A stretch of DNA of 64,000 nt. Origin: Gammaproteobacteria bacterium. Its GTDB lineage: Bacteria; Pseudomonadota; Gammaproteobacteria; Burkholderiales; Rhodocyclaceae. Under the pieces are notes generated by a model that was not told where the DNA came from, did not search any database, and saw only the letters and a list, made by a program, of their open reading frames with translations. The first letter of the stretch is position 1, and every line of letters begins with the position of its first letter. This document shows positions 27,737 to 36,282 of the stretch, piece by piece. The position numbers were made by a program, and so were the translations under genes. The stretch covers positions 1-64,000 of the forward strand of contig JAHJPX010000012.1 of NCBI GenBank assembly GCA_018819515.1. The letters are read 5' to 3'.

Positions 27737-29098
27737 ATGATTCGCAAGCTCTTCCGCCGCGTATTCCTGCGCGGCGAGTCCGTCAAGCGCAAGGCCGAGA
27801 TCATTCCGGCCTCCCGACACGGCATCCATCGCAATCAAGTGTCCACGGGCGCGCGTCGTACTTGCGAAACGCTCCAGAAGAAGGGCTTCAAGGCCTACGT
27901 GGTCGGCGGCGCCGTGCGCGATCTGATCGCCGGGATACCGCCCAAGGACTACGATATCGCCACCAACGCGACGCCCGACCAGGTGCGCGGCCTGTTCCGC
28001 CGCTCGCGCATCATCGGCCGCCGCTTCCAGATCGTGCATGTCATGCAGGGGCCGGAGACGCTCGAAGTATCGACCTTTCGCGCCGCCCACGACGCGGACA
28101 CGGTCAAGGACGAACACGGCCGCGTGCTGCGTGACAACGTCTGGGGCAACATCGAGGAGGATGCGGCGCGGCGCGACTTCACCATGAACGCGCTGTATTA
28201 CGATCCGACCGACGAAGTGGTGCTCGACTTCCACAACGGCGTACAGGACATCCAGCGCAAGACGCTGCGCATGATCGGCGACCCGCGCGCCCGCTATCGT
28301 GAAGACCCGGTGCGCATGCTGCGCGCGGTGCGCCTGGCGGCGAAACTCGACCTGCGCCTCGACCCCGTGGTGCAGGCGCCGATCCGCGACATGGCGGACC
28401 TGATCGAGAACGTGCCGACGGCACGCGTGTTCGACGAAATGCTGAAATTGCTCTTCTCCGGTCACGCAGTCGAGTGCGTCAAGCGCCTGCGCGACGACGG
28501 CCTGCATCACGGCCTGCTACCGCTGCTCGACGTAATCCTCGAACAGCCGCTGGGCGAGAAGTTCGTCATGCTCTCGCTGGCCAACACCGACGAGCGGGTG
28601 CGTGCCGACAAGTCGGTGTCACCGGGTTTCCTGTTCGCCACCCTGCTCTGGCACGAAGTGCTGGCGAGTTGGGAAGCACGCAAGAAGAACGATGCGCCGC
28701 CGGTGCCGGCCATGTTCGGCGCCATGGACGAAGTGCTCGACCGGCAAGGTGGAAAGCTCGCCATCACCAAGCGCATCGCCGGAGACATCAAGGACATCTG
28801 GCTGTTGCAGCCGCGCTTCGAAAAGCGCGCCGGCCGCGCGCCGTTCCGGTTGATCGAGCAGCCGCGTTTCCGCGCCGCCTGGGACTTTCTGGTGCTGCGC
28901 GCGCAAAGCGGCGAGGCGCCGAAGGAACTGGCCGACTGGTGGCGCGACTTCCAGGATGCCGATCACGAAGAACGCGAGAGGATGCTGCTGCCCGATACCG
29001 ACAAGAAGCGCAAGCGCCGGTCGCGCGGGCGCGGCCGCAAGGCCGCCGAGGAAAAAGTCAGTGGTGGCGACACGCCGACCGGTGACGACACACCATGA
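27737..29098 (+). CDS. pcnB: Poly(A) polymerase I
   Basis: The 453-residue enzyme adds poly(A) tails that promote RNA decay. The class II nucleotidyltransferase core is intact (VVGGAVRDLIAGIPPKDYDIATNA, then RRDFTMNALYYDP, RYREDPVRMLRAVRLAAK). The C-terminus is a basic tail (KKRKRRSRGRGRK) followed by AEEKVSGGDTPTGDDTP, of which residues 440-447 derive from a 25-bp element copy. The folK start overlaps its stop. Confidence 0.95.
   Translation: MIRKLFRRVFLRGESVKRKAEIIPASRHGIHRNQVSTGARRTCETLQKKGFKAYVVGGAVRDLIAGIPPKDYDIATNATPDQVRGLFRRSRIIGRRFQIVHVMQGPETLEVSTFRAAHDADTVKDEHGRVLRDNVWGNIEEDAARRDFTMNALYYDPTDEVVLDFHNGVQDIQRKTLRMIGDPRARYREDPVRMLRAVRLAAKLDLRLDPVVQAPIRDMADLIENVPTARVFDEMLKLLFSGHAVECVKRLRDDGLHHGLLPLLDVILEQPLGEKFVMLSLANTDERVRADKSVSPGFLFATLLWHEVLASWEARKKNDAPPVPAMFGAMDEVLDRQGGKLAITKRIAGDIKDIWLLQPRFEKRAGRAPFRLIEQPRFRAAWDFLVLRAQSGEAPKELADWWRDFQDADHEERERMLLPDTDKKRKRRSRGRGRKAAEEKVSGGDTPTGDDTP
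29052..29076 (+). repeat. Dispersed 25-bp element, copy 7, inside pcnB
   Basis: AAAAAGTCAGTGG then TGGCGACACGCC, encoding KVSGGDTP near the PcnB C-terminus, in frame. Confidence 0.75.
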
Positions 29099-29580
29099 TC
29101 CGCGCCTATGTGGCGCTGGGATCCAATCTCGGCAATCCGGTGCAGACCGTCGAGGACGCAATCGAAGCGATGGCGGCGCTGCACGGCTCGCTGCTGAAGG
29201 CGATGTCCTCGCTCTACCGCACCGCGCCCGTGGGACTGAAACACCAGCCCGACTTCATCAACGCCGTCGTCGCCCTCGACACGCGGCTTTCGCCACGCGA
29301 CCTGCTCGACGAGCTGTTTGCGCTGGAAGCGCATTTCGGCCGCGAGCGCAGCGTGAAGAACGCGCCGCGCACGCTCGACCTCGACCTGCTGCTGCATGGC
29401 GAGACGGTGCACGACGATCCGGAACTGACGCTGCCGCACCCGCGCATGCACGAACGCGCCTTCGTGCTGGCGCCGCTGGCGGAAATCGCGCCGGATCTGG
29501 TCATTCCCGGGCATGGACCGGTCGCCGGGTTGCTGGCCGCCTGCGCCGGCCAGCGCATCCACGCGTTGACACGAAGCTGA
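29095..29580 (+). CDS. folK: 2-amino-4-hydroxy-6-hydroxymethyldihydropteridine pyrophosphokinase
   Basis: The 161-residue folate-pathway kinase transfers pyrophosphate from ATP to the pterin. AYVALGSNLGNPVQ, YRTAPVGLKHQPDFINAVV and the RTLDLDLLLHG ATP/metal motif with LPHPRMHERAFVL are all present. The ATG overlaps the pcnB stop. The panB start is 46 bp downstream. Confidence 0.96.
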   Translation: MIRAYVALGSNLGNPVQTVEDAIEAMAALHGSLLKAMSSLYRTAPVGLKHQPDFINAVVALDTRLSPRDLLDELFALEAHFGRERSVKNAPRTLDLDLLLHGETVHDDPELTLPHPRMHERAFVLAPLAEIAPDLVIPGHGPVAGLLAACAGQRIHALTRS

Positions 29581-29626
29581 ACTCCTCACGGTATAGTTCG
29601 CCGGCCGAGATTCCCGGAGCTTTGCC

Positions 29627-30442
29627 ATGACCTACCTGGCCAGCAACAAGCCCATCGTATTGCCAGAACTCGCGCGCATGAAGCGCGAGGGCGAGAAGAT
29701 CGTCATGCTCACCGGCTACGACGCCAGCTTCGCCGCGCTCGAAGACCGCTGCGGTGTCGACGTGATCCTGGTCGGCGATTCGCTCGGCAACGTCATCCAG
29801 GGCAAGACCTCGACGCTGCCGGTGACCATGGAGCACATGGTCTATCACACCGAATGCGTGGCGCACCAGGCGCTGCGGCCGATGGTCGTCGCCGACCTGC
29901 CGTTCGGCGCCTACCACGAGTCGAAGGAACAGGCGATCCGCAATGCCGGCCGCCTGCTGGCCGTCGGCGCCGAGATGGTGAAACTGGAAGGCGGCGAAGT
30001 GATGGCCGAAACCGTGCATTTCATGGTCGAACGCGGCGTACCCGTCTGCGCCCATATCGGCCTGACACCGCAATCGGTGCATGCGCTGGGCGGCTATCGC
30101 GTGCAAGGCCGCGACGAGGCGGGTGCGGCGCGCATGAAGAACGACGCCATCGCCATGGAACAGGCCGGGGCGGCGATGATGGTGCTGGAGATGGTGCCGT
30201 CGAAACTCGCCGGCGAGATCACGCGCACTCTGAAGGCCTGCGCCACCATCGGCATTGGCGCCGGACCCGAATGCGACGGCCAGGTGCTGGTGCTCTACGA
30301 CATGCTCGGCCTCTATCCGGGCAAGAAGGGCCGCTTCGTCAAGGATTTCATGGTCGAGGCGCAAAGCATCGAGGGGGCGGTCACGAACTACGTCCAGGCC
30401 GTCAAGGACGGCTCCTTCCCCGCCGCCGAGCACTGCTACTAA
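29627..30442 (+). CDS. panB: 3-methyl-2-oxobutanoate hydroxymethyltransferase (ketopantoate synthase)
   Basis: The 271-residue enzyme adds a hydroxymethyl group from methylene-THF to 2-ketoisovalerate, the first pantothenate step. Seen are [58 protein letters not shown] and the [14 protein letters not shown] active-site block. It is followed 6 bp later by panC. Confidence 0.97.
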   Translation: MTYLASNKPIVLPELARMKREGEKIVMLTGYDASFAALEDRCGVDVILVGDSLGNVIQGKTSTLPVTMEHMVYHTECVAHQALRPMVVADLPFGAYHESKEQAIRNAGRLLAVGAEMVKLEGGEVMAETVHFMVERGVPVCAHIGLTPQSVHALGGYRVQGRDEAGAARMKNDAIAMEQAGAAMMVLEMVPSKLAGEITRTLKACATIGIGAGPECDGQVLVLYDMLGLYPGKKGRFVKDFMVEAQSIEGAVTNYVQAVKDGSFPAAEHCY

Positions 30443-31285
<843 letters not shown>

Positions 31286-31392
31286 GGCACCGCGATGCGC
31301 TCAGGCCGGCGGTGTGCCAGCAGCGGACAGGACGGGGCCGCATCCCAAGCAACCCCGACGTGTTGTTTCCTTTGCCTGAGAAAGGAACCACC

Positions 31393-31776
31393 ATGCAACG
31401 CATGATGCTGAAGTCCAAGCTCCACCGCGTCACTGTGACGCAGGCCGAATTGCATTACGAGGGGTCCTGCGCCATCGACGAGAACCTGCTCGACGCCGCC
31501 AACGTCCACGAATACGAGCAGATCGAGATGTGGAACGTCACCAACGGCGAACGTTTCACGACCTATGCGATCAAGGCCGAACGCGGTTCCGGCACCATCT
31601 CCGTCAATGGCGCCGCCGCCCGCAAGGCCTCGCCCGGCGACCTGATGATCATCGCCACCTTCGCCTCGTACGACGAAGCAGAACTGGCCAAATACGAGCC
31701 GGACCTGGTGTACGTGGACGCGAAGAACCGCATCACCCGCCATAGCCGCAAGATCCCGGTCCAGGCCGCGGCCTGA
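31393..31776 (+). CDS. panD: Aspartate 1-decarboxylase
   Basis: The 127-residue pro-enzyme makes beta-alanine from aspartate. The YEGSC self-cleavage site (Gly24-Ser25) that forms the pyruvoyl group is present, with [13 protein letters not shown] and [16 protein letters not shown]. The start ATG at 31393 follows AAAGGA, not the nearby in-frame ATGs. The 107-bp gap after panC shows no clear promoter. Confidence 0.97.
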   Translation: MQRMMLKSKLHRVTVTQAELHYEGSCAIDENLLDAANVHEYEQIEMWNVTNGERFTTYAIKAERGSGTISVNGAAARKASPGDLMIIATFASYDEAELAKYEPDLVYVDAKNRITRHSRKIPVQAAA

Positions 31777-31869
31777 CCGCCTTTCCCGGCCCGCCGCCTA
31801 GCGCGGCGGGAGCGGCCTCTCTGGTTGCTGCCATTTCCGCCTACCGCGCTTGCGCGTATCATCGCGGCG

Positions 31870-32109
31870 ATGAGTCCTACCGTATTCCGCGAGGGTGGTT
31901 TTCGCTTTTTCTTCTTTTCGCGCGAAGAGCCGAGGATGCATGTGCATGTTCAAGGTCAGAACGGCGAAGCCAAGTTTTGGCTGGAACCGACGATTGAACT
32001 GGCACTGTCCGACGGTTTGACGCGAATTGAGATCAGCACCGCCCAGCGTCTGGTTCAGGAGCACGAAGATGACATCCGCAACGCCTGGCGCCGACATTTC
32101 GCAAGTTGA
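31870..32109 (+). CDS. DUF4160 family small protein
   Basis: This 79-residue protein starts MSPTVFREGGFRFFFFSRE and has the EEPRMHVHVQGQNGEAKFWLEP block typical of DUF4160. The family is commonly paired with DUF2442 and is suspected to form a toxin-antitoxin-like module; no activity is established. It overlaps the next gene by 41 bases in another frame. Confidence 0.8.
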   Translation: MSPTVFREGGFRFFFFSREEPRMHVHVQGQNGEAKFWLEPTIELALSDGLTRIEISTAQRLVQEHEDDIRNAWRRHFAS

Positions 32110-32338
32110 AGTCACCAACATCTCCCGGCAGGGCTTTTGGCTGCTGCTGCGGGATGAGGAGTTATTCTTGCCGTTCGCGGAATTTCCATGGTTTCGCGAT
32201 GTTCCGGTCGGCAAGATTCTGCACGTTGAACTCCCGGCCGCCAACCATCTCTACTGGCCAGAGTTGGATGTCGACCTCGCGGTCGAATCGGTTCGCCACC
32301 CGGAAAGGTTCCCGCTGTTCAGCCGCACTGGCGCCTAA
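32069..32338 (+). CDS. DUF2442 family small protein
   Basis: The 89-residue protein carries the DUF2442 pattern SRQGFWLLLRDEELFLPFAEFPWF and the LYWPELDVDLAVESVRHPE end. Start assignment at 32069 overlaps the DUF4160 gene; a later start is possible but would remove conserved residues. Partner of the upstream gene. Confidence 0.78.
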   Translation: MTSATPGADISQVEVTNISRQGFWLLLRDEELFLPFAEFPWFRDVPVGKILHVELPAANHLYWPELDVDLAVESVRHPERFPLFSRTGA

Positions 32339-32416
32339 TCTGCACCACCGCGACTGATTGTCTGGAAGGGCCTGCCTCAGCGGAGGACGTTCTCGGGCGT
32401 CCGCGACGCTACCCTG

Positions 32417-32881
32417 TTAGCGAATGAACGCATCAACTGAGTACGTGAAGCGCTGAACCTCTTCACCGTTTAGGGAAAGCGTCATGCTATGAGGACCTGA
32501 AGGATCGCCATGCTCAACCGTCCATGACGCGTGCCCAAGCACATTCGATCCAGCCTCTATTTCTCCCTCGATCACTATCGTTCTGCCGTCCTCAGATATT
32601 GATAGCGTCTCGATGCCGGTTGGCTTTTCAATGTGTTCCATCGGAACAGGAAACTCGTAGACCTCCCGAAATTTCACTCTGTCACGGGTTGGCTTGACTG
32701 TCGCAACCCATCCATAAACGTCGCCGGGGCGGAATGAGGTTGCCGTGACGACTTCGTATCGGTCCTCTGTGACCCTAACGTACTTACCAAACACGATCTC
32801 CTCGATCAAGGGTACCGGCTTGGCGCAGCCAAACACTGCCGACATCAATGCTAGAACGATGGTGAAGATGGTTGCTCGCAT
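32417..32881 (-). CDS. Hypothetical lipoprotein
   Basis: The 154-residue protein has a signal peptide with a lipobox (SAVFGC, lipidated Cys19) and a beta-rich body (YGWVATVKPTRDRVKFREVYEFPVPMEHIEK, quoted as YGWVATVKP and REVYEFPVP). I do not recognise a named family. Composition is lower in GC than the neighbours and it may be acquired. It starts 19 bp after the stop of the DUF192 gene on the same strand. Confidence 0.65.
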   Translation of the reverse strand: MRATIFTIVLALMSAVFGCAKPVPLIEEIVFGKYVRVTEDRYEVVTATSFRPGDVYGWVATVKPTRDRVKFREVYEFPVPMEHIEKPTGIETLSISEDGRTIVIEGEIEAGSNVLGHASWTVEHGDPSGPHSMTLSLNGEEVQRFTYSVDAFIR

Positions 32882-32899
32882 GTGTCGCTAACTCTTGAT

Positions 32900-33346
32900 T
32901 TATCTCGGCGGCGGTGCCCGGTCGATTCCCCGCAGTTGCATGCCGGGCTTGATGCCACGGCTGCCGAACCATCCGGCGTTCATTTCCAGCGCGTAGCGCG
33001 CCGGCCTGGCCGCGCAGTGGTTGTTCAGCGTCTGCGGCTTCATTTCCTCGACGTTGAGGATGCGGCCATCGTCGTCGAGGAAGGCGACCGACAGCGGCAG
33101 CAGGGTGTTCTTCATCCACATGCAGTGCCGCGCCTCGGCGTCGAAGACGAACAGCATGCCGCGATGTACCGGCATCGACTCGCGATTCATCAGGCCCTGC
33201 ATGCGCGTCGCCGGGGTGTTCACGACTTCCGCCTCGATGCGGTGCATGCCGGCGGCGAGTTCGATCGTCGGCAGGCTCTGCGCCGCGGCGGGAAAAGTCA
33301 GCCATGGCGACACGCCGAGAAACAGGATGAAAAGTCGCAGCAGCAT
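32900..33346 (-). CDS. DUF192 family exported protein, signal peptide overlapping a repeat
   Basis: The 148-residue protein has the DUF192 domain (MQGLMNRESMPVHRGMLFVFD, HCMWMKNTLLPLSVAFLD) and an N-terminal signal peptide MLLRLFILFLGVSPWLTFPAAAQ, shown as LLRLFILFLG and PWLTFPAAAQ. Residues 11-18 (GVSPWLTF) are the antisense translation of a 25-bp element copy, so the element contributes the second half of the export signal. Function of the family is unknown. It lies in the cyanophycin-associated minus-strand cluster but may not be related. Confidence 0.85.
   Translation of the reverse strand: MLLRLFILFLGVSPWLTFPAAAQSLPTIELAAGMHRIEAEVVNTPATRMQGLMNRESMPVHRGMLFVFDAEARHCMWMKNTLLPLSVAFLDDDGRILNVEEMKPQTLNNHCAARPARYALEMNAGWFGSRGIKPGMQLRGIDRAPPPR
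33293..33316 (+). repeat. Dispersed 25-bp element, copy 8, in the DUF192 signal peptide
   Basis: AAAAGTCAGCC then ATGGCGACACGCC on the plus strand, opposite to the direction of the gene. Confidence 0.75.
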
Positions 33347-33363
33347 CGTTTTGGCTCCCGGAA

Positions 33364-33834
33364 TCAGAGGAAGCGATCCAGCATCTTGCGACTGGCGCGG
33401 TCGAGCGCGCGGATGTCGCGGACCAGAAAATGGATGCCGTTGGCGTCGGCGATCAGCAGCGCGGCGCTGCCGAGGCGGCGGATGTCCTCCTCGCCCTTGA
33501 GCACCAGCGTGGTTTCGCCGCGATCGGATTCGACGACCCAGGTGCTGGGCGTGGCGAAGCTCGACACGCTGACGATGCGCTTGATCTCCGGCATGAACTC
33601 GCGGCTGGCCAGTTCGCCCTCGATCAGGCCGCGCACGGCCTCGGGCAAATCGGCGACGCGGTCGAACCAGGCCACTTCGCGGCCGTCGGCGGCGACCAGG
33701 GAGACGCCTTCGTCGGCGGCGCTGATAGGAAACGCCCGCACCGGCACCACGCCTTCCGCCACCGTGCCGTCGGCGCCGGTGAACACCAGCCGGCCGAAGG
33801 CGTCGCGCACAAGTCGGAAGTCAATCGCCGTCAT
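33364..33834 (-). CDS. DUF1854 family protein associated with cyanophycin metabolism
   Basis: The 156-residue protein matches the small DUF1854 proteins that neighbour cyanophycin synthetase genes and a dedicated ABC transporter in proteobacteria (GVSLVAADGREVAWFDRVADLP, LASREFMPEIKRI, DIRALDRASRKMLDRF). Role is unknown; co-occurrence suggests transport or regulation of cyanophycin or its precursors. It overlaps the 3' end of the ABC transporter gene by 14 bases, implying coupled expression. Confidence 0.82.
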   Translation of the reverse strand: MTAIDFRLVRDAFGRLVFTGADGTVAEGVVPVRAFPISAADEGVSLVAADGREVAWFDRVADLPEAVRGLIEGELASREFMPEIKRIVSVSSFATPSTWVVESDRGETTLVLKGEEDIRRLGSAALLIADANGIHFLVRDIRALDRASRKMLDRFL

Positions 33835-36121
33835 GGCTTCTCTCCACGGGATCGGCAGACGCATCCACCATCTCGGTATCCACGTTTCGTGCCTGCGCCT
33901 GGTAGAGGCGATAGTAGTGGCCTTCGCGCGCCATCAGGTCGTCGTGCGGGCCGACCTCGACGATCCTGCCGCGATCCATCACCACGAGGCGGTCGGCCTT
34001 GCGCAAGGTCGACAGCCGGTGCGCGATGGCGATGGTGGTGCGGCCGCGCACGAGGTTGTCGAGCGCTTTCTGGATTTCCTTCTCGGTTTCGGTATCGACC
34101 GACGAAGTCGCCTCGTCGAGGATCAGGATCTTCGGATCGATCAACAGTGCGCGGGCGATGGAGATGCGCTGGCGCTCGCCGCCCGAAAGGCCCTGGCCGC
34201 GCTCACCGACCAGCGAATCGTAGCCGTGCGGCAGGCGCAGGATGAACTCGTGCGCGTGCGCGGCGCGGGCGGCGGCGACGATCTCCTCGCGCGTCGCGTC
34301 CGGCCTGCCGTAGGCGATGTTCTCGGCGATGGTGCCGAAGAAGAGGAAGGGCTCCTGCAACACCAGGCCGATGTGGCGGCGGTATTCGGAAACCGGCACC
34401 GAGCGGATGTCGGTGCCGTCGATGCGGATGGCGCCTTCGCTGACGTCGTAGAAACGGCAGATCAGGTTCACCAGCGTACTCTTGCCCGAGCCGCTATGAC
34501 CAACCAGGCCGATCATCTCGCCGGGCGCAATGGACAGGCTCAGCCCGTGGATCACCGCGCGGTTGCCATAGCGAAAGCCGATGTCGCGAAGTTCGATACG
34601 GCCTGTCACCCCCGACAGATGTACCGGGGTCACCGGCTCGGGCACACTCGACACATGATCGAGGATGTCGAAGATGCGCTTGGCGCCGACCGCCGCCTTC
34701 TGCGTCACCGAGACGATGCGGCTCATCGAATCGAGCCGCGTGTAGAAGCGGCCGATGTAGGCGAGGAAGGCGGTCAGCACGCCGACCGTGATCTGGTCGT
34801 GCGCGACCTGCCAGATGCCGAAGCCCCAGACGACCAGCAGGCCGATTTCGGTCAGCAGCGTCACCGTCGGCGAGAACAGCGCCCAGGTCTTGTTCAGGCG
34901 GTCGTTGAGCGTCAGGTTGTGCTCGTTGGCGACACGGAACCGTTCGCCTTCCCGCGTCTCCTGGGCGAAGGCCTTGACGACGCGAATGCCGGGAATCACG
35001 TCGGCGAGCACGTTGGTCACCTCGGCCCAGACGCGATCGGTTTTTTCGAAGCCGGTGCGCAAGCGGTCCCGCACCGTGTGGATCATCCAGGCGATCAGCG
35101 GCAACGGCATGAGCGTCGCCAGCGCCAGCCACGGATCGATGGACACGAGGATGACGGCGGTCATGGCAATCATCAGCACGTCGGTGGCGAAGTCGAGCAG
35201 GTGCAGCGACAGGAACAGGTTGATGCGGTCCGTCTCCGAGCCGATGCGCGCCATCAGGTCGCCGGTGCGCTTGCCGCCGAAGTACTCGAGCGACAGGTTG
35301 AGCAGATGCTCGAAGGTCGCCGTGCGCAGGTCGCGGCCGATGCGTTCCGACACCAGCGCCAGGATGAAGGTCTTGATCCAGCCCAGGCCCCAGGCCAGCA
35401 GGGCCGCGCCCAGCAGGCCGCCAAGGTAGAGCGTCACCAGGTCGACGTCGATCGGCTTGCCGTTCTGGTAGGGGATCAGGATGTCGTCCATCAGCGGCAT
35501 GGTGAGATACGGCGGCACCAGCGTCGCGGCGGTGCTGGCCAGCATCAGCAGAAAGGCGGCCAGCAGCCGCCCCCGGTACGGGCGCGCGAAACGCCAGAGA
35601 CGCAACAGCGTCCAGGTCGACGGCGGCGTATGGATCACCTTGCTGCACACCGGGCATTCTTCCTGGTCCGGTTCCAGCGGTGTATTGCAGGTCGGACAGA
35701 CGGCCTCGTCGGGCGGAGGCACCGGCCGGCCGCTGCAATGGCTTTCGAGGCGCCGCTTGAACTCGGAAACGAGGCGCAAGGAATGGACGTTTTCGGCCAG
35801 CGTGTAGCGCCAGCAGCCCAGGCGCGAATCGGCATCGCGCAATTCCAGCGTCCCCAGGCCACCGTGGTCATGGCTTTGCAGGATCAATCCGGGGCGAATA
35901 TCCCACGACTGCCACGCCGCCCCGTCCGCCGCCCGGGCGACGATGCGCCGGTCGGTGACGACGATCAGCCCGCGGGCAAAGCGGAGCTTGCCGTCGAGAT
36001 CGGGTTCCAGCCAGGCCGCGACCTGTTCGTCCGCGTCCAGAAAGTCAGCCGTGGCGATACGCCACATTTCCGGCAGGGAATTGGAATCTCCCGCCAGGCG
36101 GGGCGTTACGGATCGCATCAT
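33821..36121 (-). CDS. Cyanophycin-associated ABC exporter (fused permease-ATPase) with zinc ribbon
   Basis: The 766-residue protein has an N-terminal domain of about 130 residues (LIVVTDRRIVAR), a zinc-ribbon-like CPTC/CPVC pair (Cys142, 145, 156, 159), a six-segment ABC type 1 membrane domain from about residue 180 and an ATPase domain (GHSGSGKST, LSGGERQRISIA, ILILDEATSSVD). This architecture belongs to the ABC transporters recorded beside cyanophycin synthetases; the cargo is unknown. Residues 21-27 (RIATADF) come from a 25-bp element copy. The start is one of two adjacent ATGs at 36121/36118. It is divergent from cphA'. Confidence 0.85.
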   Translation of the reverse strand: MMRSVTPRLAGDSNSLPEMWRIATADFLDADEQVAAWLEPDLDGKLRFARGLIVVTDRRIVARAADGAAWQSWDIRPGLILQSHDHGGLGTLELRDADSRLGCWRYTLAENVHSLRLVSEFKRRLESHCSGRPVPPPDEAVCPTCNTPLEPDQEECPVCSKVIHTPPSTWTLLRLWRFARPYRGRLLAAFLLMLASTAATLVPPYLTMPLMDDILIPYQNGKPIDVDLVTLYLGGLLGAALLAWGLGWIKTFILALVSERIGRDLRTATFEHLLNLSLEYFGGKRTGDLMARIGSETDRINLFLSLHLLDFATDVLMIAMTAVILVSIDPWLALATLMPLPLIAWMIHTVRDRLRTGFEKTDRVWAEVTNVLADVIPGIRVVKAFAQETREGERFRVANEHNLTLNDRLNKTWALFSPTVTLLTEIGLLVVWGFGIWQVAHDQITVGVLTAFLAYIGRFYTRLDSMSRIVSVTQKAAVGAKRIFDILDHVSSVPEPVTPVHLSGVTGRIELRDIGFRYGNRAVIHGLSLSIAPGEMIGLVGHSGSGKSTLVNLICRFYDVSEGAIRIDGTDIRSVPVSEYRRHIGLVLQEPFLFFGTIAENIAYGRPDATREEIVAAARAAHAHEFILRLPHGYDSLVGERGQGLSGGERQRISIARALLIDPKILILDEATSSVDTETEKEIQKALDNLVRGRTTIAIAHRLSTLRKADRLVVMDRGRIVEVGPHDDLMAREGHYYRLYQAQARNVDTEMVDASADPVERSHDGD
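36041..36065 (+). repeat. Dispersed 25-bp element, copy 9, inside the ABC transporter gene
   Basis: AAAGTCAGCC then GTGGCGATACGCCAC, with a perfect 6-bp stem and ATA loop. On the minus strand it reads MWRIATADF at the transporter N-terminus. Confidence 0.8.
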
Positions 36122-36282
36122 GCCGCGAGTATACCTGCGCGCATCGGCGATAATCGCTGGCGTTGTCGCCCGACACACACTTCTACGTCATGCCCGGGCG
36201 TCCTGTAAACTAGTTGGCTTGTCCGGCGTTACTTGGCGTCGGGGGTACTTTGAACCCGGCAGTCGCACCTACCGACAACTAC

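Noticed and set aside
31786..31812. Hairpin after panD as a terminator
   Set aside because: CCCGCCGC and GCGGCGGG pair well but no T run follows, so a rho-independent terminator is not supported.
32341..32358. Further copy of the 25-bp element after the DUF2442 gene
   Set aside because: CCACCGCGACTGATT shares the pattern but has too many differences from the stem and head to count as a copy.
32882..36208. Open frame of over 1000 codons on the plus strand
   Set aside because: It is antisense to the DUF192, DUF1854 and ABC transporter genes, which have clear family motifs; it is rich in Arg, Gln and His as expected of a high-GC shadow frame.
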